From Clostridia bacterium (GTDB lineage Bacteria > Bacillota > Clostridia > Oscillospirales > Acutalibacteraceae): a stretch of 64,000 nucleotides of DNA. A program made the translations under genes and the position numbers. The notes under the pieces are model-generated. The model was not told the DNA's origin. It made no database searches and saw only the letters and a program-made list of their open reading frames with translations. The stretch spans positions 496,001 to 560,000 of the forward strand of contig JAFRMR010000003.1 of assembly GCA_017430535.1 (NCBI GenBank). The letters run 5' to 3'. This document shows positions 16,848 through 25,697 of this stretch, one piece after another. Numbering within the stretch: the first letter of the stretch is position 1; every line of letters begins with the position of its first letter.

Positions 16848-17918
16848 TCACTGAACCTGAATAAAAGTTTCTTTAAGTTTTTTTGCTGTTTCTTTTATAT
16901 CATACCCTGCAGCCCGAATATGTTCTATATTATCCGATTTAGGTAATGATACCATTCTTTCTATGGTTTCTATCCATTTATCCTTATCTTTAAGCGAAAC
17001 AAATTCAACATTGTCGGTTATTCTCACTTCATTGGTAACATTAGTTGAGAAAACACATGGTAACCCGCAAGCTTGCGCTTCAATACCAGTAACTGGCAAA
17101 CCTTCAAACAGTGAGGGGAGAATAAATAAATCTATCGCCTGCATAAAATCCTGAACATTGTTGACACTGCCTGTGAATGTCACATAATCGGACAGTCCAG
17201 CTTTATAAGCTCTTTCTTGAATTGATTCCTTCAATTCTCCATCACCGATGAGCAAAAGCTTATATTGATTATTCAATTTGTGAAGTTCAGAAAAGATATC
17301 AATAATAAAATCATGGTTTTTTTGCTCTGCAAACCTTCCGACATGACCTATTACCAAGTCATCTGCCTTATAACCAAGTTTGTTTCTGAAATCACATCTT
17401 ATGTTTTCATTATGCTTAAAGACAGATAAATCAATTGCATTCGCAATAACGGTAAAATCCTTTTTGCCAAACATCCATTTGCCTGCTGATTCGGAACATG
17501 CCAGCCTTTTATCTGCAAACACTATAAACATCTTATTTATGCTATGCAAAGCTTTCCTAAAAAAACCGGAAGGTACACCGGCGTTGTGCGAATGAATTAT
17601 TACTTTAGTTTTAGAAAGTTTCCCTGCAATCACAGGCAATATATTTGCAAGTGACAGCATATTTATATGAACCGTGTCATATTTACCGGCCTTTATCGCT
17701 TTTCGCAACGCTATAAAATATTCAATAGGATGCTTATTGAAATCCGGCATATGATAAATTATACTGCCATTTGCAATATACTCATCTGAAAAGAACAATC
17801 CGCCGTCTTTATCTGTGAAATCAAACTTAAAATCCTTATATAATCTTGAATAGTAATTATGAAAATATACCTCTATTCCACCGAGATTAGCACCCATTCC
17901 GATTTCAAGTATTTTCAT
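16848..17918 (-). CDS. Glycosyltransferase family 4
   Basis: A 356-residue GT-B transferase. MKILEIGMGANLGGIEVYFHNYY is followed by a donor-binding half with VIGHVGRFAEQKNHDFIIDIF, LLLIGDGEL and the EX7E-type segment LPSLFEGLPVTGIEAQACGLP. It should add one sugar to the lipid-linked repeat from a nucleotide-sugar donor. The start is ambiguous: ATG at 17918 is chosen, but a GTG at 17927 directly abuts the upstream stop. Neither has a strong ribosome site, so coupling to the upstream gene is likely. Confidence 0.88.
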   Translation of the reverse strand: MKILEIGMGANLGGIEVYFHNYYSRLYKDFKFDFTDKDGGLFFSDEYIANGSIIYHMPDFNKHPIEYFIALRKAIKAGKYDTVHINMLSLANILPVIAGKLSKTKVIIHSHNAGVPSGFFRKALHSINKMFIVFADKRLACSESAGKWMFGKKDFTVIANAIDLSVFKHNENIRCDFRNKLGYKADDLVIGHVGRFAEQKNHDFIIDIFSELHKLNNQYKLLLIGDGELKESIQERAYKAGLSDYVTFTGSVNNVQDFMQAIDLFILPSLFEGLPVTGIEAQACGLPCVFSTNVTNEVRITDNVEFVSLKDKDKWIETIERMVSLPKSDNIEHIRAAGYDIKETAKKLKETFIQVQ

Positions 17919-17927
17919 TAATTTCAC

Positions 17928-18695
17928 TCATTTCAAATGTCTGTATTTCAAAACGCCATTAATAGTGTACCACATCATATAATAAACCGAAGCAAAAAAA
18001 TTCAAACCGATGTATTTGTAAGTTTTCCAGTTCATAACCGCGGATTTAAGCTTATTACCTGATTTGGAACCGCGGGATACTCTGTATATTGTGAGAGTTT
18101 CATTAACACCGACAGCAGAATATCCTGCTTTGAGCAAACGAAGCCATAAAGCAAAATCTTCATGCATACTGTCACCTGAAACATAATGCTCCAAAATCAG
18201 ATTTTTGCGCACAAGAGCAGAAGAATTAGTAATGATATTCTGCTTCAGCAACTTCTTATAACCGATTTTTTCCGGCACATCAAGTGCCCAATTAAAAGGA
18301 ACTCCTGATTCATCAATATATGATACACCGGTATAAACAATATCGGCATTCGTTTTCAACTGCAAATCAATCTGCTCTTTCAATTTTTCGGGCATCCAGG
18401 CATCATCGCTGTCCAGTATCGCTATCCAATCCCCTGAGCTGTTATCCAGTGCCGCTTTCCTGGAAAAAGAAACCCCGGAATTGCTGCTGTTACGGATAAG
18501 TTTGATTCTGGGATCGCGATTTGAGTATTCTTTCACAATACTTTCCGTATTATCGACAGAACCATCATCAATGATAATCAATTCGAACTTTTTATAAGTC
18601 TGCTTGAGTACAGATTCTATCGCAAATCCGATAGTCTTTTCTGCATTATAAGCAGCCATTATTACACTGATGAGGCCGAAACCTTCATTTGACAT
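17928..18695 (-). CDS. Glycosyltransferase family 2
   Basis: A 255-residue GT-A transferase with LISVIMAAYNAEKTIGFAIESVLKQ, the nucleotide-binding IIIDDGSVDNTE and the DxD-type AILDSDDAWMP. The C-terminal region matches family 2 transferases acting on polyprenyl-linked acceptors. The ATG at 18695 is preferred because GGGGCGG lies just upstream; the alternative GTG at 18713 lies inside the previous gene. It follows the priming enzyme by one base, indicating coupling. Confidence 0.9.
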   Translation of the reverse strand: MSNEGFGLISVIMAAYNAEKTIGFAIESVLKQTYKKFELIIIDDGSVDNTESIVKEYSNRDPRIKLIRNSSNSGVSFSRKAALDNSSGDWIAILDSDDAWMPEKLKEQIDLQLKTNADIVYTGVSYIDESGVPFNWALDVPEKIGYKKLLKQNIITNSSALVRKNLILEHYVSGDSMHEDFALWLRLLKAGYSAVGVNETLTIYRVSRGSKSGNKLKSAVMNWKTYKYIGLNFFASVYYMMWYTINGVLKYRHLK

Positions 18696-18696
18696 A

Positions 18697-20127
18697 TCAT
18701 TCCGCCCCTTCACGTTTCAGCACTGTGAAAACCGTTCTTAACACGCAAAGAAAATCAAGGTATACTGAAAAATTGCGAATATAATAATACTCAAGCTCGA
18801 GGCGCTCGCGATAGCTTATATTTGACCTGCCGTTACACCCCCACCAACCTGTGATACCGGGTTTAACCTGCTGATACATCTTCATGCCGCTGTGAGCCTC
18901 AAGCTCACCCTCGACCAGCGGACGAGGGCCAACTACAGACATTTCGCCTTTTATCACATTTATAACCTGCGGCAGTTCATCAACTGAGGTTTTTCTGAGA
19001 AATCTGCCGACTTTTGTTATGCGCGGATCATTGCTTAGCTTTTGATTCGCTTCCCATTCTTTGCGTAATCTATCATCTTTGAGAAGCTCTGCGAGCTTTT
19101 CATCAGCATCTGGTATCATAGTACGATATTTATAAATCTTTATCGGTTTTCCATTTTTTCCGATTCTTGCCTGAGTGTATAATATTGGAGCACTATCACC
19201 TGACATCAAATATGCAAGCTTAATTATAGCCGAAACAGGCAACAAAAGGATTAAACCTAAAGCCCCGGCAATGATATCAATTATCCGCTTAAAACCAAGA
19301 TAGACAATTTGGCCCTGCGTAAATTCATATTTACCAACACCAAGCGTACTGTAAGCGCCTACAGTTTCAACAGCGTAGTTTTCTGATGAAAAGCCCAAAA
19401 GCGATTCTACAGAAAAATGAATGCCTATATCATACTTAATTAATTTTTCAAACTCACAAACAGGGATTAAGCCGGGTGCTGAAACTATGAGAACCTCATC
19501 AATAGAATTTGCAACTGCATAATCAGCTATTCCCTCTCCACCGCAAAACAGCTGAACATCTTCAGCAACATTACAATTCTCTGCATCAGGAACACAGATG
19601 GATTTCATTTCATATTCATCGGAATCTCCTGCAAGCGCATCTGAAATAACACCTTCAATATCTGCTTGAGAAGCAACAATCATCAGGGCAGTTTTTTTTG
19701 CATTAAGCAGTTTGATTTTTTTTGATTTAATAATCCATTTCCATAAGCACTTAAAAATCAACGACAGCACAAAATAGAAAACAAACATTGACAAGACTAT
19801 CTGCCTTGAAAAAACTGTGCCTATTTTTAATATGTAGAAAAGCAAAGAAACAGCAACCAAATTATAAAAAGTGAGAATCAAGCATCTCAGTATTTCTTCA
19901 TAATAAGGCCGTGTAATAATATGCTGATACGGATTTGAGAAAAGACAAATTACAACATCAACCAAAACTATTATCATTATCAGCGGTAACCAAGTTTCAC
20001 TTTTTAAAAACCCAAAATCACCGAATTTTATACAGTAGGCAAGAGAAAATGAAATTAACAAAGAGATAATATCAACAAGCAAAAAATCAATATGCTTGGT
20101 TATTCCATTGCTTTTACGATAATTCAT
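18697..20127 (-). CDS. Priming polyprenyl glycosylphosphotransferase
   Basis: A 476-residue enzyme of the WbaP/exopolysaccharide family that transfers a sugar-1-phosphate to undecaprenyl phosphate and so starts each repeat unit. Four N-terminal membrane helices (about residues 13-130), a CoA-binding-like middle domain, one further helix (KRIIDIIAGALGLILLLP, about 275) and the catalytic C-terminus with KIYKYRTM, SVDELPQ and GEMSVVGPRP are visible. It is the first gene of the operon, with a good promoter and AGGAGGTG upstream. Confidence 0.95.
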   Translation of the reverse strand: MNYRKSNGITKHIDFLLVDIISLLISFSLAYCIKFGDFGFLKSETWLPLIMIIVLVDVVICLFSNPYQHIITRPYYEEILRCLILTFYNLVAVSLLFYILKIGTVFSRQIVLSMFVFYFVLSLIFKCLWKWIIKSKKIKLLNAKKTALMIVASQADIEGVISDALAGDSDEYEMKSICVPDAENCNVAEDVQLFCGGEGIADYAVANSIDEVLIVSAPGLIPVCEFEKLIKYDIGIHFSVESLLGFSSENYAVETVGAYSTLGVGKYEFTQGQIVYLGFKRIIDIIAGALGLILLLPVSAIIKLAYLMSGDSAPILYTQARIGKNGKPIKIYKYRTMIPDADEKLAELLKDDRLRKEWEANQKLSNDPRITKVGRFLRKTSVDELPQVINVIKGEMSVVGPRPLVEGELEAHSGMKMYQQVKPGITGWWGCNGRSNISYRERLELEYYYIRNFSVYLDFLCVLRTVFTVLKREGAE

Positions 20128-20162
20128 TTTCTCACCTCCTGAAGTATGAGTTTATTTAAAAT

Positions 20163-20191
20163 ATTATACATTATAGGCAATAATAAATCAA
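20163..20191 (-). promoter_or_regulatory. Promoter of exopolysaccharide operon
   Basis: TTGATT (20186-20191) and TATAAT (20163-20168) lie on the minus strand with a 17-bp spacer. The start would fall about 30 bp before the priming transferase ATG. A second TATAAT overlaps at 20170-20175 without a well-spaced -35 partner. Confidence 0.75.
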
Positions 20192-20198
20192 TATGGTT

Positions 20199-20233
20199 AA
20201 AAAAAATTAAAAGCTCCCTTGACGGGAGCTTTT
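20199..20233 (-). terminator. Terminator of purF operon
   Basis: A 10-bp stem AAAAGCTCCC/GGGAGCTTTT (20209-20233, 5 nt loop) is followed on the minus strand by a run of eight T after AA. It ends the transcript that leaves purF and insulates the exopolysaccharide promoter immediately beyond. Confidence 0.9.
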
Positions 20234-20294
20234 GATAGTTTATATTGAAATTGTAAAAACCTGCTTAATCTGATGAATCAATGACTATTTAGTC

Positions 20295-21734
20295 TTATTC
20301 ATTATAATAGCCCATTTTCCGGTCAAACTTGTTTTTGGCGGTTTCTTTGGGGACGGGGATGGGGTAGGTGCCGGTGAAACAGCCGTCGCAGAAGCAGACG
20401 GACGAGCCTTCGGCGATTTTATGAACAGCGTCAACGGAGAGGTAACCCAGGGAATCGGCGCCGATTACCTTTGCTATTTCAGCCGGGGAATCATATTTGC
20501 AGGCGATGAGTTTATCACGGCTGTCAATATCCGTGCCGAAATAGCAGGGATTCCTGAAGGCCGGGGAAGATACACGCATGTGAACCTCTTTTGCCCCTGC
20601 ATTGCGCAGCAGACGGATGATGCCTGCGCAGGTTGTGCCCCGCACGATTGAATCATCCACCATTATAACCCGCTTGCCGTTTACGGTTTCTTTAATGGCA
20701 TTCAGCTTAAGCTTTACGGTATTTTCCCTTTGCTGCTGCGAAGGCTGGATAAAACTTCTGCCTGTGTATTTATTCTTGATAAAACCCACGCCGTAGGGAA
20801 TGCCGCTCTCTTTGGAGTAGCCCAGGGCGGCGTCAAGGCCGGAATCCGGCACACCGATAACGATATCCGCATCCACGGGATGCTCCCTTGCAAGGTACAT
20901 GCCCGCATTCATCCTTGCCCGGTTTACAGAGCAGCCGTCTATTACGGAATCCGGGCGGGCAAAATATATGAACTCAAAAATACACATGCTTGTATTTTCT
21001 TTTGCGGTGCAGTGGGATGAAAGGGATTTCATCCCCTCTTTGGAAAAGACAACTATTTCGCCGGGCCTGACATCCCGTATAAGCTCCGCGCCTACTGCGT
21101 CAAGGGCGCAGGATTCGCTGGCAACGCAGTAAGCGCCGCCGGCGGTTTTGCCGATGCAAAGCGGGCGGAAGCCGTTGGGGTCGCGGAAAGCGATAAGGGC
21201 GGTTGCGGTCATAATAACACAGGAATAGGCCCCTTTAATGGCGTGCATTGTTTTTTCAACGGCCTCGGGTGTATTTGAGGAAATAAGGCGGTTTTTGACA
21301 AGAGAATAGGCAATTGCCTCGGTATCCGACGTGCCGTGAAAAATGCCGCCGGATAGCTCAATGCCCCTGCGTATTTCCTCCGAATTTGTAAGGTTGCCGT
21401 TATGGGCAAGGGCGAGGTTGCCCTTGATGTGGCGGATAACGAGAGGCTGGATATTATTGATATCTTTGCCCCCTGTGGTGGAATAACGCACGTGCCCGAG
21501 AGCCATATTACCCTGCCCCAGGCCGCTCAGCTTTTCGGCCGAGAACACCTCCGAGGCAAGGCCGTCGCCCTTATAGTGGGAAAACACGCCGTCATTATTG
21601 ACAGCTATTCCGCAGGATTCCTGCCCCCTGTGCTGCAAAGCGTGAAGCCCCAGATAAACAAGGTTTGCCACATCCGAGGTTTTGTTATCAAAGATTCCGA
21701 AAACTCCGCATTCTTCGTGTAATGAATTAAACAT
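20295..21734 (-). CDS. purF: Amidophosphoribosyltransferase
   Basis: First committed step of purine synthesis: PRPP plus glutamine gives phosphoribosylamine. The protein has 479 residues. An eight-residue propeptide precedes Cys9 (EECGVFGIF), the class II glutaminase nucleophile. The PRPP-binding motif VIMVDDSIVRGTT lies around residue 360. The C-terminal SVCFCDGCFTGTYPIP with upstream Cys residues indicates the oxygen-sensitive [4Fe-4S] type of Bacillus. It is the last gene of the glutamate synthase operon, 8 bp after the GXGXG subunit, which is an unusual place for purF. The ribosome site is AAGGAG, 4 nt from ATG. Confidence 0.97.
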   Translation of the reverse strand: MFNSLHEECGVFGIFDNKTSDVANLVYLGLHALQHRGQESCGIAVNNDGVFSHYKGDGLASEVFSAEKLSGLGQGNMALGHVRYSTTGGKDINNIQPLVIRHIKGNLALAHNGNLTNSEEIRRGIELSGGIFHGTSDTEAIAYSLVKNRLISSNTPEAVEKTMHAIKGAYSCVIMTATALIAFRDPNGFRPLCIGKTAGGAYCVASESCALDAVGAELIRDVRPGEIVVFSKEGMKSLSSHCTAKENTSMCIFEFIYFARPDSVIDGCSVNRARMNAGMYLAREHPVDADIVIGVPDSGLDAALGYSKESGIPYGVGFIKNKYTGRSFIQPSQQQRENTVKLKLNAIKETVNGKRVIMVDDSIVRGTTCAGIIRLLRNAGAKEVHMRVSSPAFRNPCYFGTDIDSRDKLIACKYDSPAEIAKVIGADSLGYLSVDAVHKIAEGSSVCFCDGCFTGTYPIPVPKETAKNKFDRKMGYYNE

Positions 21735-21742
21735 AGCGCTCC

Positions 21743-22477
21743 TTAATTTGCAGTATAAAGATTTGCATAAGGTCTTGATGTTTCGGGAATAAGCTTCATA
21801 AAAGGTTTTTTCATTATTTCATCGTAATCGGCATCAAAATATCTGCAGTATTTCTTAAGATAACCGTCAAGCTCTTTTTTATCACGCTCATCCAAAGCGG
21901 TGATTTTAATATTGGGGGAAAGATTCTCTTTTGGGAAAGCCCCCCTCACAAAGATTTTACCGCCATGCATACCGGAAGCGCAGTGGGTGCCGAAGAGCTT
22001 TTCGCCCCGCTTAAGATTAAGGCCAAGCAAAACGATGGTTCCCCCTGCCATATATTCGCCCAGGAAAGAGCCCGCATTGCTGCCGATAACAAGCACGGGT
22101 TTCATGCTGCGAAACTCCTTCATGTGAATTCCGCCGCGGCAGGAAACGTTATCGCGCACATAAATCTGACCGTCACGCATGCCGTAGCCCAGAGCATCCC
22201 CGGCGTGGCCGTGAATTATAATTTCACCGCCCCCCATGGTGTTGCCCACGGCATCCTGCCCGTGGCCGTGCAGGATAATCCTGCCGCCGTTAAGGCAAAA
22301 GGCAAGGTCATTGCCTGCGGTACCCTGAATTTCAAGAGTTTTGCCGCCTGCAAGGGCGCAGCCGAGGTAACGCTGGCCGTTTACATCGGTAACGGAAACT
22401 TTATCCTTTGAAAGCAGCTCTGCTTTTATTTCATCATTTACCTCGGAATATCCTCTGATGCCCGCTGTAACACTCAT
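21743..22477 (-). CDS. Glutamate synthase GXGXG (GltB C-terminal) subunit
   Basis: A 244-residue protein made of the right-handed beta-helix GXGXG repeats that form the C-terminal third of bacterial GltB, e.g. NGGRIILHGHGQDAVGNTMGGG and GMHGGKIFVRG. In split, archaeal-type glutamate synthases this domain is a separate subunit with a structural role linking the glutaminase and synthase sites. It starts at ATGA overlapping the upstream oxidoreductase stop and is followed by purF. Confidence 0.9.
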   Translation of the reverse strand: MSVTAGIRGYSEVNDEIKAELLSKDKVSVTDVNGQRYLGCALAGGKTLEIQGTAGNDLAFCLNGGRIILHGHGQDAVGNTMGGGEIIIHGHAGDALGYGMRDGQIYVRDNVSCRGGIHMKEFRSMKPVLVIGSNAGSFLGEYMAGGTIVLLGLNLKRGEKLFGTHCASGMHGGKIFVRGAFPKENLSPNIKITALDERDKKELDGYLKKYCRYFDADYDEIMKKPFMKLIPETSRPYANLYTAN

Positions 22478-23739
22478 AAGGCAAGGGCTCCTTTCATCCT
22501 GATATCTCTTTCGGCTTTAGCGAAAACAAAGGGACCGGGTGTGCCGTAAATATCCCCGGGCAGGGCCGAAATATCGGCTCCCGTTTCAATAAGGCTTGTG
22601 TAAATACCCGCGTTTTCGCTTGAATTTATAAGCACATAACCTACAAGCTTATTGCCCTCGAATATAAGGCGTTTGTAGCTGCCGCCGGAGTTTATGATTT
22701 TATCGGTATAACGGCTTCCTTTGGCATTTATAAGGCCGCAGGTGCAGATACGCAGGCCGTAGAAATCTATGGCATTTACCGAATAACTGCCGGCGACGGT
22801 TTTACCGCCGCCTGCCATCTGAGAGCCCGCGGCAATACCCTGATTAACCGCATTGGGCCAAAGGGCAATAACCTTACGGCTGCCGTCCAGCATATCAACG
22901 GAAACGGTGCAGTCCCCCGCCGCATATATATTTTCATCGCTTGTGCGCATTGTTGCGGGGTCAATTATAATGCCTCTGTTTACCTCAAGGCCGGCTTTTT
23001 CCGCAAGCCCGCTTTCCGGGCGCACACCCACGGCAAGAATCAGCAAATCACAGGGGAGCTCCTTGCCGCTGCTGAGAACAACGGAGGTGATAACATCGCC
23101 TTTGCTCTTTGCTTCGGCAACGGTCTGCTCCAGATGAAAGCTGATATGCCCTTCGGTTTCAAGAAATTTTTTTACGGATTTTGCAGACTTCTCATCAAGG
23201 ATTGAGGGCAGAACCCTGGGAGCAAGCTCCACCACATCAACGCTTTTGCAGATTTTTGAGAGCCCCTCCGCGGCTTTCATACCTATAAGGCCTGCGCCGA
23301 TTACCACGGCGCGGGTATTTTTGCCCGCCTTGGCTTTAATCTGCTTTGCATTTTCAAGGTCAAGAAAAGTGAAGGCGTTCACTTTGCCTGCCGCATTTTT
23401 AACAGGGGGAACAAAAGGCTTTGAGCCCGTGCAGATGCAGAGCTTATCGTAAGGGTAGCTTTTTCTGCCTGCTTTTACGCATTTGTTTTTTCTGTCAATT
23501 GCCTTTACCTGTGCGGCTGTGATTATTTTAATATCCTCCGCGCCGTAATATGAATTCCTGCGCAGGAGCATATCGCTTTCTTTGACCGTGCCTTTGAGGT
23601 AATAGCTGATTGAGGGCCTGCTGTATGGCATAATGCTTTCTTTAGTGAAAACGGTTATTTCGCCTGTTTTATCTTCTCTTCTTATCTGCTCGGCGCAGGC
23701 AAGGCCGGCGGCGCTGCCGCCGATTACAATATATTTCAT
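22474..23739 (-). CDS. FAD/NAD(P)-dependent oxidoreductase of the glutamate synthase operon
   Basis: A 421-residue pyridine nucleotide-disulfide oxidoreductase-family protein: IVIGGSAAGLACAEQIRR (FAD site), AVVIGAGLIGMKAAEGL (NAD(P) site, about residue 148) and NIYAAGDC (second FAD motif). No redox-active CxxxxC is seen, so it resembles ferredoxin or NADH oxidoreductases. Between the Fe-S protein (ATGA overlap) and the GXGXG subunit, it is the likely electron input to the split glutamate synthase in place of the usual GltD. Confidence 0.88.
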   Translation of the reverse strand: MKYIVIGGSAAGLACAEQIRREDKTGEITVFTKESIMPYSRPSISYYLKGTVKESDMLLRRNSYYGAEDIKIITAAQVKAIDRKNKCVKAGRKSYPYDKLCICTGSKPFVPPVKNAAGKVNAFTFLDLENAKQIKAKAGKNTRAVVIGAGLIGMKAAEGLSKICKSVDVVELAPRVLPSILDEKSAKSVKKFLETEGHISFHLEQTVAEAKSKGDVITSVVLSSGKELPCDLLILAVGVRPESGLAEKAGLEVNRGIIIDPATMRTSDENIYAAGDCTVSVDMLDGSRKVIALWPNAVNQGIAAGSQMAGGGKTVAGSYSVNAIDFYGLRICTCGLINAKGSRYTDKIINSGGSYKRLIFEGNKLVGYVLINSSENAGIYTSLIETGADISALPGDIYGTPGPFVFAKAERDIRMKGALAL

Positions 23740-24179
23740 TTGCTTTCGCCTCCCTTATCGGTATAGACAAGAGCGTGATTGGGGCAGTTTTTAACACAGG
23801 CCGGCTCGCCCTCATTGCGGCAAAGGTCGCATTTGACTGCGGTTTTGCCGGTTTTGATACAGCCGTAGGGGCACACCGCAAGGCAGGTCATACAGCCGAT
23901 ACATTTATCTTCATTAACATAAACTATGCCGGTTTTTTTATCTTTTGTCATAGCCCCCGTAATGCAGGCCTTTACGCACCGCGGATCATCGCAGTGCCGG
24001 CAGTTAAGGGCGGCGGAGAGAAAATTATCGCCGTAAACCGTAACCCTTGAAACGGGAGCGGGATCCTCATATTTATTTGCCTTTACCACATCTTTTGACC
24101 GGGAGTGAGCTGTTTTGCAGTAAACCTCGCACAGGCGGCAGTTAAGGCATAATTCTTCAATTGCATATACTTTTTTCAT
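23736..24179 (-). CDS. Poly-[4Fe-4S] ferredoxin subunit
   Basis: A 147-residue Fe-S protein of the HycB/DmsB type with four cysteine clusters: CLNCRLCEVYC near residue 11, CRHCDDPRCVKAC near 60, CIGCMTCLAVC near 93 and CDLCRNEGEPACVKNC near 117. It probably wires the FAD oxidoreductase to the Fe-S centres of the FMN synthase subunit. It has GGAGG 7 nt before ATG and overlaps the following gene by 4 bp. Confidence 0.9.
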   Translation of the reverse strand: MKKVYAIEELCLNCRLCEVYCKTAHSRSKDVVKANKYEDPAPVSRVTVYGDNFLSAALNCRHCDDPRCVKACITGAMTKDKKTGIVYVNEDKCIGCMTCLAVCPYGCIKTGKTAVKCDLCRNEGEPACVKNCPNHALVYTDKGGESK

Positions 24180-24190
24180 TTTGCCGCCTC

Positions 24191-25696
24191 CTATTCTCCG
24201 GCATGCTTTATGCCGAGTATTTCAAGCTCTTTTTCGCTGAGGCCTATGCCCCTGAGCATAAGTCTGTTGCCTCTGAGAGAATCAACGGAGTTTATGCCCA
24301 TACCGCCCATTATCTCTTTTATTTCGTGATTCCAGGCGTTTATAAGATTAACTACCCGCTTATACATAATATCAGGATTCAGGCGCTTTGTAAGCTCCGG
24401 GCGCTGGGTGGCAATGCCCCAGTTGCACTTGCCTGTGTTACAGGTCTGGCACATGTGGCAGCCCATTGCAATAAGTGGCGCCGAAGCGCAGTAGCAGGCA
24501 TCCGCACCGAGAGCTATTGCCTTGACAATATCCGCAGAGCACCTGAAAGAGCCTGCCGCCACAAGGGAAATGCGGGAACGGATACCCTCATCCCGCAGCC
24601 GTTGATCCGCAGCGGCTAGGGCAAGCTCAATGGGGATACCAACATTATCCCTTATCCTTGCGGGGGCTGCGCCGGTGCCGCCCCTGAAGCCGTCAATTGC
24701 TATGATATCCGCACCGGCTCTTGCGCAGCCGGAAACGATGGCGGCGGCATTGTGAACCGCGGCAATCTTGACGGAAACAGGCTTGCTGTTGCCTGTTGCC
24801 TGCTTGATTGCCCAGATAAGCTGGCGGAAATCTTCAATTGAATAAATATCGTGATGGGGCGCGGGAGATATTGCATCGCTGCCCTCGGGAATCATACGGG
24901 CGTTTGAAACCTCCACGCTGACCTTTTCGCCGGGCAGGTGGCCGCCGATACCGGGCTTTGCACCCTGGCCGATTTTTATTTCAACAAATCTTGAGTTATT
25001 GAGATAATCGCTGTGAACGCCGAATCTGCCGGAAGCAACCTGAACAATGGCCCTGTCTGTATAGGGTTTCAGATCGGGGTGAAGGCCGCCCTCGCCCACA
25101 TTGAAAAGGGTGCCCAGCTCTTTTGCCGCCATTGCCAGGGATTTCTGGGCATTCAGGCTGATTGAGCCGAAGCTCATTGCGGAAAACATTATGGGGGTTT
25201 CCAGCATCACCTGAGGCGGCATATCAACGGTTGATTTGCCCTTTTTCTCTACGGTGAGTTTTTCCGGCTTTCTGCCGAGAACCGTGCGGATTTCCATAGG
25301 TTCCCTGAGGGGATCTATGGAAGGATTTGTAACCTGAGATGCATTGAGCAGGATTTTATCCCAGTAAACGGGATAGGGCTTCGGGGTGCCCATACCGGAA
25401 AGCAGAACGCCTCCGGTTTCCGCCTGGCGGCAGATTTCCTGCTGATACTGAGGGGTCCAGTTTGCGTTTTCCCTGTAATCGCACACATATTTTTCAATAC
25501 GCAGGGCACCTGTGGGGCACAGATCCACACAGCGGTGGCAGGCAACGCAGCTGTTCGAATCGGAAAATACCGTTTTGCCGTCATCGCCGAAAAAGTGGCA
25601 TTCATTTGAGCACTGCCTAACGCAGCAGCCGCAGTTTATGCAGAGTTCTTTATCCCTTACCACGGTGAACCTGCGGGGGATGTAGTTTACTGACAT
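24191..25696 (-). CDS. Glutamate synthase FMN subunit with N-terminal ferredoxin domain
   Basis: A 501-residue protein. Residues about 19-63 hold two ferredoxin motifs (CINCGCCVRQC, CVACHRCVDLCPTGAL). Residues about 130-480 are the FMN-binding glutamate synthase domain with FSAMSFGSISLNAQKSLA, GQGAKPGIGGHLPG and the C-terminal cluster ligands CHMCQTCNTGKCNWG. It reductively aminates 2-oxoglutarate using ammonia channelled from the glutaminase subunit. ATG at 25696 is chosen because GGGAGG lies 9 nt upstream; the gene overlaps or abuts the previous stop. Confidence 0.94.
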   Translation of the reverse strand: MSVNYIPRRFTVVRDKELCINCGCCVRQCSNECHFFGDDGKTVFSDSNSCVACHRCVDLCPTGALRIEKYVCDYRENANWTPQYQQEICRQAETGGVLLSGMGTPKPYPVYWDKILLNASQVTNPSIDPLREPMEIRTVLGRKPEKLTVEKKGKSTVDMPPQVMLETPIMFSAMSFGSISLNAQKSLAMAAKELGTLFNVGEGGLHPDLKPYTDRAIVQVASGRFGVHSDYLNNSRFVEIKIGQGAKPGIGGHLPGEKVSVEVSNARMIPEGSDAISPAPHHDIYSIEDFRQLIWAIKQATGNSKPVSVKIAAVHNAAAIVSGCARAGADIIAIDGFRGGTGAAPARIRDNVGIPIELALAAADQRLRDEGIRSRISLVAAGSFRCSADIVKAIALGADACYCASAPLIAMGCHMCQTCNTGKCNWGIATQRPELTKRLNPDIMYKRVVNLINAWNHEIKEIMGGMGINSVDSLRGNRLMLRGIGLSEKELEILGIKHAGE

Positions 25697-25697
25697 A

